27,937 nucleotides of DNA, taken from contig CAADSP010000084.1 in the NCBI GenBank assembly GCA_900751755.1, positions 1 to 27,937 on the forward strand. The letters are read 5' to 3'. The stretch comes from an uncultured Collinsella sp. (lineage in GTDB: Bacteria; Actinomycetota; Coriobacteriia; Coriobacteriales; Coriobacteriaceae). The notes under the pieces are model-generated. The model was not told the origin of the DNA. It worked only from the letters and a program-made list of their open reading frames with translations, and did no database searches. Shown piece after piece: positions 22,755-27,937 of the stretch. The stretch's first letter is position 1, and each line of letters starts with the position of its first letter. Both the position numbers and the translations under genes were made by a program.

Positions 22755-23795
22755 ATGTCTGAGCTCAACCCCGTCCGCATTGCCGTTATCGGCGCCGGCG
22801 CCATGGGCCGCAACCACATCCGCTTTGTCACCGAGGAGCCCGAGGCCGAGCTCGTCGCCATCGCCGACGCCTTTGAGGGCGCCCGCGCCACGGCTGAGGC
22901 CGCCGGCGTGCCGTTCTTCACCGATCCCGCCCAGATGATGGACGAGGTTAAGCCCGAGGCCGTCATCATCGCCACGCCCAACGACCTGCACCTGGGCGTT
23001 GCCCGCGAGGCTGTGAAGCGCAATATCGTGCCGCTGGTCGAAAAGCCGATCTCCAACGACCTGGAGGATGCCCAGGCCTTCGCTGCCGAGGCCGAGACCG
23101 CCGGCGTGCCCGTGCTCGTGGGTCAGCACCGTCGCCACAACCCCTTCGTCAACAAGGCCAAGGAGATCATCGAGTCCGGCGAGCTGGGCAAGCTCACCGT
23201 GTCGAGCTTCCACTACATGATCTATAAGAATGACGAGTACTTCGATGTCGAATGGCGCCGCAAGAAGGGTGCCGGCCCGATTCTGGTCAACCTGGTGCAC
23301 GACGTCGACCTGCTCCGCTACCTGCTGGGCGAGCCCGTTGCCGTCCAGGGTATGCAGTCCAGCGCCGCCCGCGGTTTTGAGACCGAGGACTCCGCCGTGG
23401 TCAACGTCCGTTTTGCCGATGGCGCGCTCGCAAGCATGACCATCTCCGACGCCACCGCCAGCCCCTGGAACTGGGAGGCAACCGCTCGCGAGGACCCGCA
23501 GTACCGCCCCTTCGACGCCGACGCCTACTTTATCGGCGGCACTAAGGGCGCCCTGTCGCTGCCCCGCCTGCACCAGTTCTCCTACGACGGCGCCTCCAAC
23601 TGGCACAAGCCGCTGCAGATGGAGATTCCGGCCGTCGACCCGGCACTGCCGCACAAGATGCAGCTCAAGCACTTTGTGAAGGTTGTCCGCCGCGAGGTCG
23701 AGCCCGTCGTGACCCCCGCCGACAACGTTAAGACGCTCACGCTTCTCAACGCTATCAAGGAGGCCGCCGAGACCGGCCAGCTCGTCGAGCTGTAA
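22755..23795 (+). CDS. Gfo/Idh/MocA family oxidoreductase
   Basis: A 346-aa cytosolic NAD(P)-dependent dehydrogenase of the glucose-fructose/inositol dehydrogenase superfamily. The Rossmann motif GAGAMGRNH is at 13-21, the conserved E-K-P at 96-98, an unusual QHRRHNP at 124-130, and the catalytic-type H182-x-x-D185 in NLVHDVDLL. These indicate oxidation of a cyclic polyol, sugar or related hydroxy acid. The ATG at 22755 follows AAGGAG by 6 nt. It is the last gene of the SDR-MFS set and is followed by a terminator at 23869. The substrate cannot be deduced from the sequence. Confidence 0.93.
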   Translation: MSELNPVRIAVIGAGAMGRNHIRFVTEEPEAELVAIADAFEGARATAEAAGVPFFTDPAQMMDEVKPEAVIIATPNDLHLGVAREAVKRNIVPLVEKPISNDLEDAQAFAAEAETAGVPVLVGQHRRHNPFVNKAKEIIESGELGKLTVSSFHYMIYKNDEYFDVEWRRKKGAGPILVNLVHDVDLLRYLLGEPVAVQGMQSSAARGFETEDSAVVNVRFADGALASMTISDATASPWNWEATAREDPQYRPFDADAYFIGGTKGALSLPRLHQFSYDGASNWHKPLQMEIPAVDPALPHKMQLKHFVKVVRREVEPVVTPADNVKTLTLLNAIKEAAETGQLVEL

Positions 23796-23868
23796 TGCCT
23801 TAAGAGCGACCGCGGCAGAAACCCCATGCCGAACCCTTCGGTCCGTCACCAACAAGCCCCTCTTCTTT

Positions 23869-23905
23869 GCCCCGCGAGCAGCCTCCTGCCCGCGGGGCAT
23901 TTTGC
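23869..23905 (+). terminator. Rho-independent terminator after the Gfo/Idh gene
   Basis: GCCCCGCG (23869-23876) pairs with CGCGGGGC (23891-23898) around a 14-nt loop and is followed by ATTTTG. It lies about 75 nt beyond the stop codon. Confidence 0.75.
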
Positions 23906-23963
23906 TACCTTGCCGACGATTTTTCTGGGGCGGGGGCTATTTTGCACCTCGGCTTGATTCGTT

Positions 23964-24125
23964 CGCCACGAAATGGGCCTATCTACTACGTTTAACCGAC
24001 CGCCCTCAACCATGCCGAATTTCCTAAAATCAAAAGCGCAGGTAGACGGCTTGCGCATTCTCGGAAAACCGGGGGATGGTCGACCCATACGGTTCAAACG
24101 TAGTAGATAGGTCGTTTTCGTGGCG
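23964..24125. repeat. 162-bp long inverted repeat upstream of tex
   Basis: The outer arms read CGCCACGAAA..CCTATCTACTACGTTT..ACCG on the left and the matching complement on the right, about 35 bp each with few mismatches. The inner part continues as a weaker inverted repeat. It has no coding frame of its own. Its size and symmetry suggest a MITE-like or REP-type element, or a large RNA hairpin upstream of tex. With the terminator at 23869 it fills most of the 411-bp gap 23796-24206. Confidence 0.8.
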
Positions 24126-24206
24126 CGGGCCCAAAACAGTCTTTTGAAACGGGTGGTATCCTTGGTAGCCCTGTGCTGCAAACGCACCTTAAACGCAAGG
24201 AGTCCC

Positions 24207-26354
24207 ATGGATCTTATCGCCCAGCTCGCCCACGAGCTCAACCTTAAGGCCGCCAACATCGAGGCAGCCGTCAAGCTCATCGACGAGGGCAACACCATCC
24301 CCTTTATCTCGCGCTACCGCAAGGAAGCCACGGGCGGAATGGACGACGTCGCCCTGCGCACACTCGACGAGCGCCTGTCTTACCTGCGCAATCTTGAACA
24401 GCGCAAAGAGGACGTCATTCTGCTCATCGACGCCCAGGGCAAACTTACGCCCGAGCTCGAACAGCAAATTCGCGAGGCCACGCAGCTCCAGCGTGTCGAG
24501 GACCTCTACAAGCCCTACCGCAAAAAGCGCATGACCCGCGCACAGAAGGCCCGCGAGGCAGGCCTGGAGCCGCTTGCCAACATGATCATCATGCAGGCAT
24601 CCGCCAAGGGCAGCGCGCTCGACACCGCCGCGGCCTACGTCAACGAGGAAGCCGGCTTCGACACGCCCGAGAAGGCGCTCGCCGGCGCGGCGGACATCGT
24701 GGCCGAGACGGTGGCCGAAGACCCCGAGAACGTCGCCGACCTGCGCGCCTTTACGCAAAACACCGCCGACATCATCGTCGAGGCCACCGACCCCGCCGAG
24801 AAGACCCCCTACGAGCCGTACTACAGCTATGACGAGCCGCTGCGCCGTATACCCAACCACCGCGTGCTGGCTATCGACCGCGGTGAGCGCGAGGGCAAAC
24901 TCCGCGTGCGCGTGAACGTCGACGGCGCCGCCGCCACGGCACGCCTCGGCAGCCGTTGGCCCCGACGCCAGGGCGTCTTCGCGCCCGTCTTCGATGCCGC
25001 CATCGCCGACGGTTACAAGCGCCTCATGGCCCCCTCGCTGGAGCGCGAGGCCCGCGCCAAGCTCACCGTCCGCGCGCAGACCGAGGCCATTAATGTCTTT
25101 GCCAAGAACCTCGAGGGCCTGCTCTCGGCACGCCCCGTGCGCGGCGCCCGCGTGCTCGCGCTTGATCCGGGATACCGCACCGGCTGCAAGGTCGCCGTCA
25201 TGGACGAGACCGGCAAGCTGCTCGACCACGGCGTGGTCTACCCCACCAAGCCGCGCCACGACGTCGCTGGCACCAAGCGCGAGCTCGCCCGCCTCGTCAA
25301 GAAGGACGGTGTCAACACCATCGTCATCGGCAACGGCACCGCCAGCCGCGAGACCGAGGAAGTCGTCTCGGAGTTCATTGCCGAGCAGGCGCCTGAGCTG
25401 CGATACACCATCGTCAACGAGGCCGGCGCATCGGTGTACTCCGCCTCCGAGCTCGCCAGCCAGGAGTATCCCGATCTGGACGTCACCGTGCGTGGCGCCA
25501 TGAGCCTGGGCCGCCGTCTACAGGACCCGCTGGCAGAGCTCGTCAAGATCCCGCCCCAGTCCATCGGCGTTGGCCAGTACCAGCACGACCTTGACCAGGC
25601 CGAGCTTTCGCGCACCCTGGGCCATGTGGTGGAGGACGTCGTCAACCGCGTGGGCGTCGACGTGAATACCGCGAGCGCAAGCCTGCTGGGATACGTATCG
25701 GGCATCACGCCGAGCGTGGCCAAAAACATCGTGGCCTACCGCGAGGAAAACGGTGCCTTTACCGATCGCCGCCAGCTTAAGAAGGTCCCCAAGCTGGGAC
25801 CCAAGGCATATCTCAACGCCGCGGGCTTTTTGCGCATCAGCGGCGGCAAGAACCCACTCGACGCGACAAGCGTCCACCCCGAGAGCTACGAGGTGGCCAC
25901 ATCCGTCCTGAAGCGCGCCGGCGTTGGGGCCAGCGAGCTCAGCCGCGGCGGCGTGCCCGACATCGAGCGCCGTCTGGGCAGCATCTCGGCACTGGCCAGC
26001 GACCTAGACTGCGGTACCCTCACGCTCATCGACATCGTTAACGAGCTCAAGAAGCCCGGCCGCGACCCGCGCGACGACGCTCCCGAGGTGGTCTTTAGCC
26101 GCTCAGCGCTTTCCATCGACGACCTGGAACCCGGCATGGAACTCAAGGGCACGGTGCGCAACGTCGTCGACTTTGGCGCGTTCGTCGACGTGGGCGTGCA
26201 CCAGGACGGCCTCGTGCATATCTCCAAGCTGGCCAACCGCTTTGTCAAGCACCCGAGCGACGTGGTGCGCGTCGGTGACACGGTCAAGGTGTGGGTCGAG
26301 AAGGTCGATCGCGACCGCAAAAAGATCTCCCTCACCATGGTACAGGGCAAGTAA
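24207..26354 (+). CDS. tex: Tex family RNA-binding transcription accessory protein
   Basis: A 715-aa cytoplasmic nucleic-acid-binding protein related to eukaryotic Spt6. It shows the N-terminal Tex helical region (about 1-190, ending in the KPYRKKRMTRAQKAREAGLEPLA type segment). A YqgF/RNase H-like domain contains ALDPGYRTGCKVAVMD (D320). Helix-hairpin-helix motifs lie at about 485-550 (VNTASASLLGYVSGITPSVAKNIV), and a C-terminal S1 domain at about 645-714 (GTVRNVVDFGAFVDVGVHQDGLVHIS). The ATG at 24207 is chosen for AAGGAG 5 nt upstream; an upstream extension would run into the inverted repeat. No clear terminator follows, and the IS element begins 130 bp beyond the stop. Confidence 0.96.
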   Translation: MDLIAQLAHELNLKAANIEAAVKLIDEGNTIPFISRYRKEATGGMDDVALRTLDERLSYLRNLEQRKEDVILLIDAQGKLTPELEQQIREATQLQRVEDLYKPYRKKRMTRAQKAREAGLEPLANMIIMQASAKGSALDTAAAYVNEEAGFDTPEKALAGAADIVAETVAEDPENVADLRAFTQNTADIIVEATDPAEKTPYEPYYSYDEPLRRIPNHRVLAIDRGEREGKLRVRVNVDGAAATARLGSRWPRRQGVFAPVFDAAIADGYKRLMAPSLEREARAKLTVRAQTEAINVFAKNLEGLLSARPVRGARVLALDPGYRTGCKVAVMDETGKLLDHGVVYPTKPRHDVAGTKRELARLVKKDGVNTIVIGNGTASRETEEVVSEFIAEQAPELRYTIVNEAGASVYSASELASQEYPDLDVTVRGAMSLGRRLQDPLAELVKIPPQSIGVGQYQHDLDQAELSRTLGHVVEDVVNRVGVDVNTASASLLGYVSGITPSVAKNIVAYREENGAFTDRRQLKKVPKLGPKAYLNAAGFLRISGGKNPLDATSVHPESYEVATSVLKRAGVGASELSRGGVPDIERRLGSISALASDLDCGTLTLIDIVNELKKPGRDPRDDAPEVVFSRSALSIDDLEPGMELKGTVRNVVDFGAFVDVGVHQDGLVHISKLANRFVKHPSDVVRVGDTVKVWVEKVDRDRKKISLTMVQGK

Positions 26355-26522
26355 ACCGCCAAAGCAAAGGTACCCCCTGTAGCGATGTGCAAAATCGCGA
26401 GTATTCTGCAAATTCCACCGTTCCGGATGCCCCTCAGAGACGAAAAAGCAAAAAACAGCCCCCGTTTTAGCGTCGTCAGAGCCATGAACTGCACCCCAAA
26501 ACTTGGACGGCTTAAATAAGAA

Positions 26523-27434
26523 CTACGCCGCAAGGGGCTGGTTCCGGAACTCCTCCGGGGTCAGCCCCTTCAGTTTAACCTGCCTCCGCCTCGTGTTCCA
26601 ATGGGCGACGTACGCGTCCAGGTCCGCCTTGAAGGACTCGAAGTCGGGCCATGTCCTTCCCCGGAAGAACTCGTCCTTCATGTGGCCGAAGACCTGCTCG
26701 GTGGCACCGTTGTCGATGCAGTTTCCCTTTCTGGACATGCTCTGTACGATCCCGGCGTCCTTCAGCCTCCCGCACCATGCGGCGTGCTGGTACTGCCAGC
26801 CCATGTCGCTGTGGAGCACCGGCGTCGCGCCCTCGGGCATCTTCGCCAGCAGCTGGTCGAGCAGCTCGGCCTGCTGCGCCATGTTCGGGCTGGTCGACGT
26901 CGACCACGCGACTATCTCCTTGCTGCCGAAGTCGTACACCGGCGCGAAGTAGGCCTTGCCCCAGGGCTGCTTGAACTCGGTGACGTCGGTGCCCATCTTC
27001 TGCCACGGCCCGTCGGCGGCGAAGTCGCGCCCGATGACGTTCTCGAACGTCTCGCCCACGACGCCCCTGTACGAGTTGTACCTATGGTAGTCGGTCTCGC
27101 GGCGGATGCCGCAGCGGACCCCCATCTCCCGCATCATCTTGAGCACGGTCTTGTAGGCTATGCGCGCGCCCAGCTCGGCGCGCAGGCACATGGCGACCTG
27201 GCGGTGGCCGCACCCGTTGGCCGTGCGCGAGAAGATCTCCGCCACCGCGCCTCGCAGCTCCGGGCGCGTCGGCCTGGCCGGGTGCGACAGCGCGTAGTAG
27301 TAGCTGGACCGGGCCATGCCGGCGCACTCCAGCAGGCTCCCCAGCTCGTACCCCTCTTCGCGCAGGGCGCTCACGGTCTCGACCTTCGCCCTGGTCAGAG
27401 CCCGTCCCTCTCGACCAGGGCACGCAATTTTTTT
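26523..27434 (-). CDS. IS3-family transposase OrfB, made by -1 frameshift from OrfA
   Basis: Catalytic part of the transposase, about 304 codons from the slippery site to the stop. The DDE triad, numbered from that site, is D150 (GTDVTEF), D210 (LHSDMGWQYQ) and E246 (KGNCIDNGATEQ), with the 35-residue D-E spacing of IS3 enzymes. A helix-turn-helix-like start (LGSLLECAGMARSSYYY) and the end VKLKGLTPEEFRNQ are also typical. No convincing independent start was found. Expression as an OrfAB fusion is inferred from A7 at 27428-27434, where codons CTA-AAA-AAA can slip back one base. Confidence 0.92.
   Translation of the reverse strand, partial: KKIACPGREGRALTRAKVETVSALREEGYELGSLLECAGMARSSYYYALSHPARPTRPELRGAVAEIFSRTANGCGHRQVAMCLRAELGARIAYKTVLKMMREMGVRCGIRRETDYHRYNSYRGVVGETFENVIGRDFAADGPWQKMGTDVTEFKQPWGKAYFAPVYDFGSKEIVAWSTSTSPNMAQQAELLDQLLAKMPEGATPVLHSDMGWQYQHAAWCGRLKDAGIVQSMSRKGNCIDNGATEQVFGHMKDEFFRGRTWPDFESFKADLDAYVAHWNTRRRQVKLKGLTPEEFRNQPLAA
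27388..27434 (-). promoter_or_regulatory. Programmed -1 frameshift signal: A7 plus stem-loop
   Basis: Read on the minus strand, the heptamer AAAAAAA (27434-27428) is followed after 6 nt by a stem GCCCTGGTC/GACCAGGGC (27421-27413 with 27396-27388). Its inner part AGAG/CTCT can also pair. Slippery run, spacing and stem are the standard arrangement for -1 frameshifting, and the orfA stop lies within the stem. Confidence 0.85.
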
Positions 27435-27892
27435 AGGTAGGCCACCTCGGTCTCGAGCCTTCGGCAGCGCTCCTCGAGCTCCTGCTCGCGGGTGCGCCCG
27501 CGCGGCCTGGGGCCGGACCCCTTCGGCCTGCCCCTGGGCTTGGGCCTGAGCGCCTCGGCGCCACCCTCGCGGTAGAGCGCGCACCATCTCTTGAGCGGAG
27601 CCAGGGACATGACCCCGAACGCCTTCATGGCGTCCTGCTTGCCCATGCCGCCGTCGACCACGGCCGAGGCGGCGGCGACCTTCTGCTCGTATGTGTACCT
27701 GGTCTGTTTGCCGTCCATGGATAGCAGCACCTCGCTTCCGAACGACCGGTATACGTAGAGCCATTGTCTCACGGTGTTGCGCGGGACCGACAGCGCCTTC
27801 GCCGCCGACTTGAAGCCGTGCCCCCGCTCGAAGAGCCCGATCGCCGCCTTCCTGGCCTCGATGTCGTGTTTCACTCTCAAGTCGACACGCAT
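27395..27892 (-). CDS. IS3-family transposase OrfA (helix-turn-helix protein)
   Basis: A 165-aa DNA-binding subunit. It has two HTH-like segments (ARKAAIGLFERGHGFKSAAKALSVPRNTVRQW and ASAVVDGGMGKQDAMKAFGV), a basic linker PKPRGRPKGS, and a C-terminal leucine-type coiled coil (EQELEERCRRLETEVAYLKKL) used for multimerisation in IS150 relatives. The ATG at 27892 is preferred, with GGGAGG 6 nt upstream; that ribosome site lies in the right arm of the hairpin at 27898-27931. A TTG 27 nt upstream is an alternative start. Confidence 0.9.
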   Translation of the reverse strand: MRVDLRVKHDIEARKAAIGLFERGHGFKSAAKALSVPRNTVRQWLYVYRSFGSEVLLSMDGKQTRYTYEQKVAAASAVVDGGMGKQDAMKAFGVMSLAPLKRWCALYREGGAEALRPKPRGRPKGSGPRPRGRTREQELEERCRRLETEVAYLKKLRALVERDGL

Positions 27893-27931
27893 AAAAAGCC
27901 TCCCATTTCTCGTGTCCAAGAAATGGGAGGC
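27893..27931 (-). terminator. Entry terminator at the IS left end
   Basis: On the minus strand a perfect 13-bp stem (27919-27931 with 27898-27910, 8-nt loop) is followed by TTTTT and then at once by the orfA ATG. A transcript entering from outside the element would fold it, stop, and also hide the GGGAGG ribosome site of orfA. Confidence 0.75.
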
Positions 27932-27937
27932 AGTTCA

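Larger units (their letters stand above)
26485..27937 (-). mobile_element. IS3-family insertion sequence (IS150-like), complete
   Basis: A 1453-bp element bounded by imperfect 24-bp terminal inverted repeats. The left end is TGAACTGCACCCCAAAACTTGGAC (26485-26508, written in two parts: TGAACTGCACCCC, AAAACTTGGAC). The right end on the minus strand is TGAACTGCCTCCC, ATTTCTTGGAC (27937-27914). 19 of 24 positions match, and both ends have the TG..CA termini of the IS3 family. It encodes orfA and orfB in overlapping frames. The right end coincides with the last base of the window, so a target duplication cannot be checked. Confidence 0.92.

Noticed and set aside
20343..23900. An 1185-codon open frame on the minus strand spanning the SDR, MFS and Gfo/Idh genes
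   Set aside because: It is antisense to three well-supported genes, has low-complexity Gly/His/Asp/Val composition and no recognisable domain. It reflects high GC at third codon positions.

Overview
The window looks like chromosome from a high-GC gut actinobacterium of the class Coriobacteriia, most likely Collinsella or a close relative. This is an inference from GC-rich codon usage, from the gene families, and from the dense families of perfect palindromes between genes. No rRNA, tRNA or CRISPR array was seen. The first 16 bases are a C/G homopolymer run, and the last base is exactly the end of an insertion sequence, so both edges look like contig breaks.

Layout. (1) 1-1338: prfA (RF1, minus strand), preceded towards the edge by a structured repeat element. 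(2) 1629-6009: a four-gene minus-strand operon. It is transcribed as substrate-binding lipoprotein, long permease, ATPase and M20 peptidase, so amino-acid uptake is coupled to hydrolysis of a peptide or N-acyl amino acid. (3) 6303-8145: a LacX-like aldose 1-epimerase and an unknown single-pass acidic membrane protein, both minus. (4) 8405-10138: an MFS exporter and a low-molecular-weight tyrosine phosphatase. (5) 10317-11678: an AAA ATPase/DUF4143 gene with three helically phased repeats upstream. (6) 11862-13008: a pyridoxamine kinase gene overlapping a small Cys-rich TIGR04076 gene. (7) 13503-17728: a MarR regulator overlapping two genes for an asymmetric heterodimeric ABC exporter, with a clear promoter. 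(8) 18261-19352: a membrane GGDEF protein. (9) 19369-23795: a LysR regulator divergent from SDR, MFS and Gfo/Idh/MocA genes, a small catabolic cluster of unknown substrate. (10) 24207-26354: tex. (11) 26485-27937: a complete IS3-family (IS150-like) element with its frameshift signals.

The unusual content is between the genes. There are three copies of a roughly 100-140 nt structured element with a conserved internal-loop core, best seen at 44-183 (minus) and 13259-13401 (plus), which may be a small RNA. There are three copies of a 48-56 bp palindrome, and five copies of an AAAGGGA-core palindrome. Four of those five sit 0-12 nt after stop codons, and their arms show compensatory changes. There is also a tandem array of three related palindromes (17901-18070) and a 162 bp inverted repeat before tex. 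The IS element carries what looks like a built-in terminator that would block transcription entering from its flank.
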